This document shows positions 53,813 through 62,621 of a stretch of DNA of 64,000 bases, in pieces. The stretch is from Pukyongia sp963768085 (GTDB taxonomy: Bacteria > Bacteroidota > Bacteroidia > Flavobacteriales > Flavobacteriaceae). Position 1 is the first letter of the stretch, and each line of letters opens with the position of its first letter. Under the pieces are notes generated by a model. The model was not told where the DNA came from, did no database searches, and saw only the letters and a list, made by a program, of their open reading frames with translations. The stretch is from the NCBI GenBank assembly GCA_963768085.1, contig CAVYGO010000003.1, positions 1,736,001-1,800,000 of the forward strand. Reading direction: 5' to 3'. The translations under genes and the position numbers were made by a program.

Positions 53813-54385
53813 CTACGATCGGTTTTTCATATTGGCTTCGCATAACCGGATTATTTCTTTAACTCTATTTGAACGGGTTTCAGGCCGTTTTGCCTGGTGT
53901 AACCAAGCCAGGTAAGATTTGCGATATCCTCTCGAAAAGCTATTATAATTTTCGAACGCTACAGGATTTGTATCAAAGGCTTTTTGCAGTTCAGGCGGAA
54001 TCACCAGGTTCTCCACATCGTCCATGGCAGTCCATGTGCCTGTTTTCTTTGCTAGATTGATAGTCTTCCTGCCACTCTCGTGAACTAAACCCTTATCGTC
54101 CAACTCCTTGATATATTTTTTGTTTAACGCACTCCAGTTGCTTTTTGGATTTCGCGGACAAAAATATTGTTGCCGTTTCCCACCACCTAAACTTTTTACA
54201 GTGCTATCTATCCAGCCATAGCATAAGGCAACGCGAACAGCTTCTTCCCATCGCATCGTGGGAACACCGTTTTCCAGTTTATAGAAAATAAGGTAAACTC
54301 CCTGAGGATAGTTCGAATGATTTATCTCAAGCCATTCTCGCCATTCTACATCTCTTGGGAAATACAGCTCGGGCTTGTCTTCCAT
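53813..54385 (-). CDS. YdeI/OmpD-associated family protein
   Basis: A 190-aa cytoplasmic protein of the YdeI family, recognised by RWEEAVRVALCYGWIDSTVK, the RNPKSNWSALNKKYIKEL segment and the C-terminal SRGYRKSYLAWLHQAKRPET. The reported link to bacteriocin protection and OmpD is indirect, and the activity is not established. Its start overlaps the stop of the M1 peptidase gene by one base, so the two are coupled, but no functional link is evident. Confidence 0.87.
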   Translation of the reverse strand: MEDKPELYFPRDVEWREWLEINHSNYPQGVYLIFYKLENGVPTMRWEEAVRVALCYGWIDSTVKSLGGGKRQQYFCPRNPKSNWSALNKKYIKELDDKGLVHESGRKTINLAKKTGTWTAMDDVENLVIPPELQKAFDTNPVAFENYNSFSRGYRKSYLAWLHQAKRPETRSNRVKEIIRLCEANMKNRS

Positions 54386-56010
54386 TAGTCCTTGATAGCT
54401 TCCGAAGTAACATAAAAATCCTTCTTGATCTCGAATGAATCAATTTCCTCCTCAAATTCTTTATGGCTCCAGGTAGCAGAAGGGAAGATCCATTCTTCAC
54501 TTCCATTTACAATGGCGATTAACGGCATATCAAAATTCTCAACGATGTTGGTATAGCGGAACTTCACCTTTTTGTTATCAAGTTGATATTCGATATTGGG
54601 GATCTGAATAGTCCGAAGATATTGATCCCAGAACTCGGTTAGACCTTTCCCCATCTCTTGGCTCAAGTAATCTTCAACTTGTTTACTAGATACTGTTTGA
54701 TGCCTGAATTCAGCATTAAGTCCCCGAAGCATATTTCGCCATTTATCATCGTCCTCCAGTAACTGTCTTAGCGTATGAAGGATATTGGCTCCCTTATAAT
54801 ACATATCGGTACTCCCGCGTTTCCGCACACCGTATTGCCCAATAATGGGAGTTAGGTTTTGAATACTTCTGCGGGTACCAACGACATATGCCGATGCAGC
54901 TTCCTTCCCGAAATGATAATCGAGATATAAATTCTCTGAATAGGCCGTAAAGCCCTCATGGATCCACATATCGGCTACATCGTTATTGGTAATATTATTA
55001 GCGAACCATTCATGCCCGGCCTCATGTATAATAATGAAATCAAACTTCAATCCCCATCCCGTATTACTCAAATCTGAACCGAGGTAACCATTTTGATACC
55101 GGTTACCATAAGTGACACTGCTTTGGTGTTCCATGCCCAGGTATGGAACTTCCACTAATTTAAAACTATCTTCATAGAAAGGGTAGGGGCCAAACCAGTG
55201 TTCAAAAGCTTCCATCATCATCGGGCTTTGTTTGAATTGCTTTTTGGCTTTGTTCAAATTTCCCCTAAGTACCCAGTAGTCCATATCCAATTCGCCATTC
55301 TCTCCTTGATATTTTTCTGAAAAATTCACATAATCTCCAATATTCACATTGATCCCGTAATTATTTATCGGATTTACAACACGCCAATGCCAGGTCTTGG
55401 TTTCGCCATTGTCTTTACTACCCATCAATCGTCCGTTTCCAACGGCCACCAGATCGGATGGTGCTGTGATCGAGATGTCTGTCCCGTCATCCGGTTCATC
55501 GTAAGGATGATCCTTGTTGGGCCACCAGATGCTTGCCCCGATGCCCTGATTAGAGGTTGCTACGAAGTGTTTACCATTTGAATCTTTTTCCCATGTAAAA
55601 CCACCGTCCCACGGTGGCCTTCTGGCAACAACCGGTTTACCTGAAAAATGTACCGTAAGCTCATTGGTCTTACCTTTTCTTTGTTTCTTTTCTAACTGCA
55701 CATAATGAAACATTCCTTCTGATCTTACTTTAAGTTTCTCACCGTCCTGTTCAACATGATCAATTCTCATGGGTTCCTGAAGGTCCAACTGAAGAACCTG
55801 CCTCTGATTAATTACCGTATACCTGATCGTATTGGTTCCTGATATTTTTTGCTTTATCGGGAAGACCTCAACTTTGAGATCGTAATGTTGAAGTTCCCAC
55901 CAGGCCCGTTCGGGAGTGATGCTTCCAAAGATACTATCACGTTTGGTAAAATTTTGTGAAACGCTGAGGCCACATACCAAAAACGCGAGAAGTACTATTT
56001 TGAATTTCAT
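54385..56010 (-). CDS. Exported M1 family metallopeptidase (aminopeptidase)
   Basis: A 541-aa peptidase with a signal peptide (MKFKIVLLAFLVCGLSVS). The zinc site is HEAGHEW (His329, Glu330, His333) with the third ligand Glu352 in MWIHEGFTAYSENL. It lacks the long C-terminal helical domain of large M1 enzymes, as other short bacterial members do. It should remove N-terminal residues from peptides in the periplasm or outside. It lies 17 bp after the M28 peptidase gene. Confidence 0.93.
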   Translation of the reverse strand: MKFKIVLLAFLVCGLSVSQNFTKRDSIFGSITPERAWWELQHYDLKVEVFPIKQKISGTNTIRYTVINQRQVLQLDLQEPMRIDHVEQDGEKLKVRSEGMFHYVQLEKKQRKGKTNELTVHFSGKPVVARRPPWDGGFTWEKDSNGKHFVATSNQGIGASIWWPNKDHPYDEPDDGTDISITAPSDLVAVGNGRLMGSKDNGETKTWHWRVVNPINNYGINVNIGDYVNFSEKYQGENGELDMDYWVLRGNLNKAKKQFKQSPMMMEAFEHWFGPYPFYEDSFKLVEVPYLGMEHQSSVTYGNRYQNGYLGSDLSNTGWGLKFDFIIIHEAGHEWFANNITNNDVADMWIHEGFTAYSENLYLDYHFGKEAASAYVVGTRRSIQNLTPIIGQYGVRKRGSTDMYYKGANILHTLRQLLEDDDKWRNMLRGLNAEFRHQTVSSKQVEDYLSQEMGKGLTEFWDQYLRTIQIPNIEYQLDNKKVKFRYTNIVENFDMPLIAIVNGSEEWIFPSATWSHKEFEEEIDSFEIKKDFYVTSEAIKD

Positions 56011-56027
56011 AAATTTAATTTATATCA

Positions 56028-57362
56028 TTAATTACGGAAGACTCCCGATGGAAAAACAACGACGCTCTCATGGCCGTTTGCGCCTACCGAGGCTATACCG
56101 AAAAAATAATTATCAATAACAATGCCTTCCAGTGTATATTCTGAAAGATCTCCCACATAACGACTGTTGTCCCAGGTGGGTGAAGTAGTATCCCGCCAGT
56201 AGATCTTGTATCCCACGGCTCCGTCAACTTTATCCCACTTAAATTTAGCCGAAGGTTCCACGATCCCACCGATCTCCACGTTGGCTGGTGGTGGTGGAGC
56301 CATGGCAAGACTCGCCATAGTAATCGCGTTCACAGCAGTTAACTTTTTAGCATAATGGAAGTTCACGAATTTCAGTTTATCACCGTATTCGATTCCGTCT
56401 TCCATTCGTATATCCTGATGCTGCTGTGTATAATTCTCATGCGCTTCCATAATTCGAATTCCTGCAAACCCGGCATCGTTGAAAGGACGGTGATGTCCGC
56501 CGCGCCCGAATCGATCCAGACGATAGATCAGTATCGGATTCATTTCGGGCATATATTTTTTAGTCGTTTTATGCACATAACGCGCAATTTGCCTTGAGAT
56601 ACCGTCTACTTCACCACCATAGAATCGTCTTCTATTTCGTTGTCGCTCGGTTTCAGTAGGAGGTACTGGCTCCGAAAAGATTCGGAAATCACGATTACTC
56701 ACAACGCCGTTAACCCCTTTGATATTCCCGATCATGTCGTTGTTTAGTACACCAATGATCTCCCAGCCTTTTTCTTTTGCATAATTGGCAAATCCTTTAC
56801 CCCCAAATAATCCTTGTTCCTCGCCACTCAGTCCCAGGTACACTATACTGCTTTCAAATTTGTATTTAGAAAGAACTCTTGCGGCCTCAATAGCTCCGGC
56901 CATTCCACTTGCGTTGTCGTTGGCACCGGGCGAATCGGAGGTGAAGTCGGTGGGGTCGCTCACACGGGAATCTATATCACCGCTCATGATAATGTAGCGG
57001 TTGGGGTATTGGGTTCCTTTCTGTATCGCGGCGACATTCACCACCCAAACATCGTTTACAATTCGGTTATTTTCTCCTTGTTTCACCAGGTCTTTCTGAT
57101 AGAATACGTCCAGGCAACTATCGCAGGCAGCGGAAATCTTATCGAACTCCGATTTTATCCAGCGCCTTGCGGCACCAATTCCCCGAGTCTGGGAAACAGT
57201 ATCACTAAGCGTATGACGCGTTCCGAAACCGGCAAGTTTGGATATATCGCTTTCCAACCGTTCCGCGGAAATATCCGAAATAATATCGTAGATCTTTGTG
57301 TCGGTTTGAGCGTAATTCAGTGAAATAAACAGAAAAAACAAAAGTGTGGTGACAACTCGCAT
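56028..57362 (-). CDS. Exported M28 family metallopeptidase
   Basis: From MRVVTTLLFFLFISLNYAQ the product is 444 aa. The M28 zinc residues are visible: the Asp in SPGANDNASGMAG, the two Glu in GLSGEEQGLFGG, and an Asp in NNDMIGN, with the final His in FGRGGHHRPFND. Such enzymes are aminopeptidases. A fibronectin type III-like domain of about 85 residues (SAKFKWDKVDGAVGYKIYWR) follows at the C-terminus. It is encoded upstream of the M1 peptidase with only 17 bp between, and the two peptidases may act together. Confidence 0.9.
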   Translation of the reverse strand: MRVVTTLLFFLFISLNYAQTDTKIYDIISDISAERLESDISKLAGFGTRHTLSDTVSQTRGIGAARRWIKSEFDKISAACDSCLDVFYQKDLVKQGENNRIVNDVWVVNVAAIQKGTQYPNRYIIMSGDIDSRVSDPTDFTSDSPGANDNASGMAGAIEAARVLSKYKFESSIVYLGLSGEEQGLFGGKGFANYAKEKGWEIIGVLNNDMIGNIKGVNGVVSNRDFRIFSEPVPPTETERQRNRRRFYGGEVDGISRQIARYVHKTTKKYMPEMNPILIYRLDRFGRGGHHRPFNDAGFAGIRIMEAHENYTQQHQDIRMEDGIEYGDKLKFVNFHYAKKLTAVNAITMASLAMAPPPPANVEIGGIVEPSAKFKWDKVDGAVGYKIYWRDTTSPTWDNSRYVGDLSEYTLEGIVIDNYFFGIASVGANGHESVVVFPSGVFRN

Positions 57363-57464
57363 CGCTAATTTAATTTCCACTAAAATAACGAAAAGAAGTT
57401 AGTTGAAATGTGTAATACAGCTAATTTGGAAAAGTTTAATAAAAACAGCCTGTGGTGATTTATT

Positions 57465-58400
57465 TTAGAAAAGAACCGAATATGCCAGTGCAAAAGAGTT
57501 AGTGTCCGATCCAATATCTTTTAAGGTTTGCGACCTGATGTAAACGACTTGAATTACTTGCTTTTTGGCGATTGGGAAACCAAAAGAAGCTGCAGCTTGG
57601 ATATCGTATCTGTTATCGGAGTTGGGGATACCGTTCACAACAGACTGTCCACTCAAACCATAACCTATTCCTGCGGAAGCAGAATATCCATTTTTAAAAT
57701 CTCGTGTGAGATGCGTTTGAATTGAAGAAGTAGGGCGCTGGTTTTTCGTCTTTCCGCTGTCAAAATTATTGTTATTGGTAAAAAAGTTAACCGACAAGGT
57801 TCCTTCGGCAGACCATTGATTCCATTGGTGTAAAACTCCTAACTGGGGTGTGATCACAAATAGATTTTGGCCAAGATTTATCAGTTCATCTTCCAGGTAT
57901 TTGCCCAGTGGTAATGACACCGAAATAGAAGCCCCAATCGTGGTGAACACCGGATTCTCTTTGTAAAACTCCAGGTATTCTTTGGCTTCACTAGCCGGCG
58001 GGCCAACAATATTAGCCGTTAATCGAATTCGTGGATCGGCAAAACCGGTTCTATTTACTGCAGCAGGAACTCCTTGTACTAATCCCTGCCAATCGCCAAT
58101 ATTAAAAGGAACTACCACATCCAGCCGTGCCAGCTTATCTCCTATTCTAAAAGGATGTAAATAAGTGACAAAAAATGTATTTACCGAGAACGTAACATCT
58201 TCTACTTCTATTAAGGGGTCCAGATAAAGTTCCCCAAAGCTATATTCATAACCCGCGGCAATCGCATTAGTACCTAGCGGTAATGGAGTCCATCTCCTGG
58301 GTTCGGTGTTTTGTGCTGAACTTGAATGTAATGCTAAAGAAATATAACATAAGAGCAAGAATCCTCCACGAATGGTTACTATTTTGGCTCTTGAAGGCAT
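57465..58400 (-). CDS. Outer-membrane channel-like protein (phenol-meta-pathway transporter family)
   Basis: From MPSRAKIVTIRGGFLLLCYI the product is 311 aa; 58454 is an alternative start. After a signal peptide (to SSSAQ) the protein is rich in beta-strands (VTFSVNTFFVTYLHPFR, SISVSLPLGKYL, SAEGTLSVNFFTNN, SASAGIGYGLSG) ending in FALAYSVLF, as expected for an outer-membrane barrel. The pattern matches the family annotated as MetA-pathway-of-phenol-degradation transporters. No phenol genes are near, so that substrate is not supported here. Confidence 0.78.
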   Translation of the reverse strand: MPSRAKIVTIRGGFLLLCYISLALHSSSAQNTEPRRWTPLPLGTNAIAAGYEYSFGELYLDPLIEVEDVTFSVNTFFVTYLHPFRIGDKLARLDVVVPFNIGDWQGLVQGVPAAVNRTGFADPRIRLTANIVGPPASEAKEYLEFYKENPVFTTIGASISVSLPLGKYLEDELINLGQNLFVITPQLGVLHQWNQWSAEGTLSVNFFTNNNNFDSGKTKNQRPTSSIQTHLTRDFKNGYSASAGIGYGLSGQSVVNGIPNSDNRYDIQAAASFGFPIAKKQVIQVVYIRSQTLKDIGSDTNSFALAYSVLF

Positions 58401-58546
58401 ATTGCTATACTGTGCAGATCGTAATTTCAGATTGGAAAGTATAATTTTTATCAAGGCTCGAATTTGTATAAAAATAGATAAAAATTGTTAGTTAAGTTCC
58501 GAAAACAGTACCAAATCATTCCTTATGTTCGATCAGAATAGTCTGC

Positions 58547-59434
58547 CTATTGTAGGGGTTCGGCCACCAGGACGAGTTTGGTTTTGTCGGGGCTTAGAGC
58601 AAGGCGGGTAACATTATCGATCTTATACGGTGAAAGGTCCGCCACTTCCTTCCAAACCCCGTCTCCGAATAAGTCGTAAAAATAGAGTCTGGGGCCACTT
58701 CCAATGAGCAATATTGCGTCATTTAGCCAGGTATGGTCCTGAACACCTATAGGTAGTTGGGCTACAAAGAAGCTTTCAAAACTATTCATATCCAGTTGAT
58801 AGATATCATGATTACCCTCTTCGTTCATATAGGTATAACTCATGTTTTTGCTTCCCGGAATTCTGTGAAAGGATCTTCCCGCATTATGAGCCAGCGTATC
58901 TACCTGTTTTGTCTGCAAATTGGTCACTACCAGATCCAGGCCATCTTCTCCCAATACCGATCCCAGTAACATATTTTCATCATACATGGCAAAATAGGCT
59001 AGCTGAATATCGGGATGGGCCTCTTTGTATTCGCCGGATGTAAGGTGATGATGATATAATCTTTGCCTTCCAGTGGTATCGAGATGTACACTCAAAACGT
59101 GATCGGAATTCGGGATGCGTTGTGGTGAATACTGACTTGAAGCAGAACCCTGATGATACCAGAATTTCCTATCGAAACGAATATTATATTGGGCGATATC
59201 TGTCTGACCTCCATTGTTCCCTGCAAAAATTACCAGGTTATTGCTTTGAAATGACGGCTGATTGTCATATCCGGGATCGTTGGATATATTTCTGAAGTTT
59301 GAGACAGAAAAGGCTTTTTCAGAATAGGAGAGATCCATTAAATAGACTTCAGTGTTTGGCTGGGCAAAAGCAATGGTATAACTGAGATAAAGAAAAAGTA
59401 AGAGGGCTCTTGACATCAGGATTATTTTCATCAA
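58547..59434 (-). CDS. Exported TolB-like propeller protein
   Basis: A 295-aa protein with a signal peptide (LLLFLYLSYTIAFAQ); a later start at MSRALLL is also possible. The rest is made of short WD40/TolB-like beta repeats (NLVIFAGNNGGQTDIAQYN, HVLSVHLDTTGRQRLYHHH, LALSPDKTKLVLVAE). It may bind a partner at the envelope. No enzyme signature is seen, and the neighbouring genes do not clarify its role. Confidence 0.72.
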   Translation of the reverse strand: MMKIILMSRALLLFLYLSYTIAFAQPNTEVYLMDLSYSEKAFSVSNFRNISNDPGYDNQPSFQSNNLVIFAGNNGGQTDIAQYNIRFDRKFWYHQGSASSQYSPQRIPNSDHVLSVHLDTTGRQRLYHHHLTSGEYKEAHPDIQLAYFAMYDENMLLGSVLGEDGLDLVVTNLQTKQVDTLAHNAGRSFHRIPGSKNMSYTYMNEEGNHDIYQLDMNSFESFFVAQLPIGVQDHTWLNDAILLIGSGPRLYFYDLFGDGVWKEVADLSPYKIDNVTRLALSPDKTKLVLVAEPLQ

Positions 59435-59463
59435 AGATACGCAGATAGGTCATAACTAAAAAC

Positions 59464-59486
59464 CGCCGCTCATTGCTGGGCGGCGA
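59464..59486 (-). terminator. Rho-independent terminator of the beta-oxidation operon
   Basis: CGCCGC (59464-59469) and GCGGCG (59480-59485) form a GC-rich 6-bp stem with a ten-base loop; on the minus strand it is followed by GTTTTTAG. It lies about 45 bp after the acyl-CoA dehydrogenase stop. Confidence 0.7.
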
Positions 59487-59530
59487 TTATTCAACTAACT
59501 AACCAAATGCTATGAGCAGCATCTGATATT

Positions 59531-61345
59531 TTAAAACGGATATGTATTTTCGGTAGTAACTTTTTCAGCTATAAAATTTCTCAAAGCTACTACATTAGGC
59601 AAATTTTGATATTTTGTAAATCGCTTCAGTCCCATCAGCATCATTCTTTGCTCATCCCCTTCAGCGAAAGATACAATTCCTTCTTTAGCTTTCTGCGAAA
59701 TTTTATCAACAGCGTAGTAAAGATATAATTTTGCCATTGCAATTTGCTCTTTTTGAGCCTCTTCACCAAATCTTTTCGCATTTTTCTCCGCTCTCAGTAT
59801 CGTACTTTCTGCCAGATAGATCTCGATCAATATATCTGCAGAAGCTAACAAAATCTGCTGATGTTCCTCTAATTGAGGTCCGAATTTTTGTACAGCGGAA
59901 CCAGCAACCATTAGGAATACTTTTTTCAGTTTGGCGATCATTGCTTTTTCTTCTGAAAGCAGTTCACTATAATCCGGAGTGTCGAAAGATGGGATTCCCG
60001 TAAGTTCATTTGCTACTGCCGTCGCAGGCCCTAAAAGGTCCACATGGCCTTTCATGGCTTTTTTAACTAACATACCTACGGCTAGCATACGATTGATCTC
60101 GTTGGTCCCTTCATAGATTCGGGCAATACGGGCATCTCTCCAGGCTGCTTCCATTGGGGTATCGGCACTAAAGCCCATCCCGCCGAAGATCTGAATACCT
60201 TCATCGCTGCAGTTCTGTATATCTTCGGAAACAGCCACTTTCAGAATGGAACATTCTATAGCATATTCTTCAACTCCTTTCAATTCAGCCTCGTGCTCTG
60301 TATTTCCTTCAGCAATCCGAATGGCAATACGGTCCTCTATATTTTTTGCAGCACGGTAACAGGCACTTTCACCAGCATATGCCGAAGTTGCCATCTCTGC
60401 AAGCTTAGCTTTGATCGCACCAAATTTTGCAATGGGTGTTTTAAACTGAATTCGTTCATTGGCATACTTCACAGCGTTTTCCGTAACACGTCGTTGTGCA
60501 TCAAGACACGCAGCTGCCAGCTTGATACGTCCAACATTCAAGGCATTCATAGCGATCTTAAAACCGTTTCCTCTTTCCGAGAGCATATTTTCCACAGGTA
60601 CTTTAGTTTCGTTGAAGAAAACCTGACGCGTAGAGGAAGCGTGGATTCCCAGCTTATTCTCTTCTTCGCCCATAGTGATCCCATTGGAAGGATCATTCTC
60701 AACAATAAAACCGGTGATATTCTTGTCGTCTTCAATACGCGCAAATACAATAAACACACTACAGAAACCTGCATTGGAGATCCACATCTTTTGCCCGCTG
60801 ATCTTATAATGAGAACCATCATCCGAAAGCACTGCTTTGGTCTTACCGCTATTCGCATCACTACCGGCTCCGGGTTCTGTTAAACAATAAGCTCCAAACC
60901 ACTCACCAGTGGCGAGTTTCGGCACATATTTTTGTTTTTGTTCCTCGGTTCCATAAAGTGTAATCGGCATGGTACCGATACCGGTATGTGCTCCGAAAGC
61001 TGTGGCAATAGATCCCGTAGCACCGGAAATATAATCGCAAACCAGCATAGTGGTTACAAACCCCATTCCCAGTCCGCCATAGGCTTCAGGTACTGCAATA
61101 CCCAGCAGCCCCAGGTCTCCGGCTTTCTTCATGATCTCTTCGGTGAAGGCGTAATCCTTTTTTTCGAAACGCTCTTTGTTTGGCCATATCTCTCTGTCTA
61201 CGAATTCTATCACGGATTCCTTCATCATTTTCTGCTCTTCCGTAAAATCTTCGGGTGTAAATATATCGTCGCAGGTAGTCTCTTTAACTAAAAACTGCCC
61301 GCCTCTTAGTAGGTCCTTATTAAGTTCGGTCGTTTCACTCATCAT
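59531..61345 (-). CDS. Acyl-CoA dehydrogenase
   Basis: A 604-aa acyl-CoA dehydrogenase. The signature YCLTEPGAGSDANS and the second one QIFGGMGFSADTPMEAAWRDARI are present, as is KMWISNAGF in the FAD-binding middle domain. The C-terminal ~150 residues beyond the usual ~400 form an extra helical domain typical of the long form found in flavobacterial fatty-acid oxidation operons. It performs the first step, forming the trans-2-enoyl-CoA. It is the last gene of the operon, 27 bp after the thiolase gene. Confidence 0.94.
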   Translation of the reverse strand: MMSETTELNKDLLRGGQFLVKETTCDDIFTPEDFTEEQKMMKESVIEFVDREIWPNKERFEKKDYAFTEEIMKKAGDLGLLGIAVPEAYGGLGMGFVTTMLVCDYISGATGSIATAFGAHTGIGTMPITLYGTEEQKQKYVPKLATGEWFGAYCLTEPGAGSDANSGKTKAVLSDDGSHYKISGQKMWISNAGFCSVFIVFARIEDDKNITGFIVENDPSNGITMGEEENKLGIHASSTRQVFFNETKVPVENMLSERGNGFKIAMNALNVGRIKLAAACLDAQRRVTENAVKYANERIQFKTPIAKFGAIKAKLAEMATSAYAGESACYRAAKNIEDRIAIRIAEGNTEHEAELKGVEEYAIECSILKVAVSEDIQNCSDEGIQIFGGMGFSADTPMEAAWRDARIARIYEGTNEINRMLAVGMLVKKAMKGHVDLLGPATAVANELTGIPSFDTPDYSELLSEEKAMIAKLKKVFLMVAGSAVQKFGPQLEEHQQILLASADILIEIYLAESTILRAEKNAKRFGEEAQKEQIAMAKLYLYYAVDKISQKAKEGIVSFAEGDEQRMMLMGLKRFTKYQNLPNVVALRNFIAEKVTTENTYPF

Positions 61346-61372
61346 ATTATTATTTTCTATTTATTCTTTTAT

Positions 61373-62563
61373 TTAATTCAAAAATTCATATATCCCGGCG
61401 GCTCCTTGTCCGGTTCCCACGCACATGGTTACCATACCATATTTCCCTTTCATATCACGTTTTCGCATCTCATCGAAAAGTTGAACGGATAATTTTGCTC
61501 CGGTACAACCTAGTGGGTGTCCTAAAGCGATGGCACCACCGTTCACATTTACGATCTCCTGATTTAGTCCTAATTCACGGATTACGGCCAGCGATTGTGA
61601 AGCAAATGCCTCATTTAATTCGATCAGGTCGATATCGTCTTGTTTCATACCAGCCTGTTTTAATGCCTTCGGAATAGCTTTAACCGGGCCAATACCCATG
61701 ATTCTGGGCTCTACACCGGCTGCTGCGAAATTCACCATACGGGCGATAGGTTCCAGGTTAAGTTCTTTAACCATTTCTTCACTCATCACGAGTACAAAGG
61801 CCGCCCCGTCACTCATCTGTGAGGAGTTTCCGGCTGTCACGCTTCCATTTGCTGCAAACACAGGTCTTAGTTTGCCCAAAACTTCCAGAGAAGTATCGGC
61901 TCTCGGACCTTCATCCTTAGCAACCGTATAGTTTTTTGTTTCTTTTTTTCCTTCGGAATTAACAAAGGTGTGCTCCACCTCGATAGGCACTATCTGTTCT
62001 GTAAATTTGTTTTCATCCTGAGCCTTCAGGGCTTTCTGGTGGGAGTTATATGCAAATTCATCCTGATCTTCCCGCGACACCTTAAATTGGTTCGCAACTG
62101 CTTCGGCAGTTAAGCCCATACCCCAGTAATAATCTTCATGACCTTCCTTGGCGATCTCGTAATCCGGAGTGGGCTTGTAGCCACCCATGGGGATATAGCT
62201 CATACTTTCAGAACCACCGGCGATTATACAATCGGCCATGCCACTTTGAATCTTGGCCGTTGCGATGGCAATTGTTTCTATGCCGGAGGCACAATAACGA
62301 TTTACGGTCACTCCCGGCACATCTTCAATTTTAAGCCCCATTAGCGAGATCAATCGAGCCATGTTGAGGCCTTGTTCCGCTTCCGGCATGGCATTCCCAA
62401 CGATCACGTCATCTATACGGGTTTTATCAAGCTGCGGTAACTCCTTCATCATAAATTCTATGGTTTCCGCCGCCAGCTCATCGGGACGCTTAAATCGGAA
62501 AAGCCCACGAGGTGCTTTGCCTACGGCTGTTCTATATGCTTTAACTATATATGCTGTTTTCAT
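61373..62563 (-). CDS. Acetyl-CoA acyltransferase (thiolase)
   Basis: A 396-aa thiolase with the nucleophile Cys91 in NRYCASGIETIA, His349 in GHPLGCTGAKL and the second Cys381 in MCVGTGQGAAG, all expected for an active enzyme. It cleaves 3-ketoacyl-CoA to acetyl-CoA and a shortened acyl-CoA, closing each round of beta-oxidation. It lies 58 bp after the FadB-type gene and 27 bp before the acyl-CoA dehydrogenase gene. Confidence 0.94.
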   Translation of the reverse strand: MKTAYIVKAYRTAVGKAPRGLFRFKRPDELAAETIEFMMKELPQLDKTRIDDVIVGNAMPEAEQGLNMARLISLMGLKIEDVPGVTVNRYCASGIETIAIATAKIQSGMADCIIAGGSESMSYIPMGGYKPTPDYEIAKEGHEDYYWGMGLTAEAVANQFKVSREDQDEFAYNSHQKALKAQDENKFTEQIVPIEVEHTFVNSEGKKETKNYTVAKDEGPRADTSLEVLGKLRPVFAANGSVTAGNSSQMSDGAAFVLVMSEEMVKELNLEPIARMVNFAAAGVEPRIMGIGPVKAIPKALKQAGMKQDDIDLIELNEAFASQSLAVIRELGLNQEIVNVNGGAIALGHPLGCTGAKLSVQLFDEMRKRDMKGKYGMVTMCVGTGQGAAGIYEFLN

Positions 62564-62621
62564 TTAAATAGGATTGAGTATTTTGTTGTGTTGGTACTTT
62601 AATATGTACGTCTTTGCCCTG

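Noticed and set aside
60293..60883. A 196-codon plus-strand frame opposite the acyl-CoA dehydrogenase gene
   Set aside because: Cysteine-rich, low-quality translation without motifs, fully inside a highly conserved gene on the other strand.
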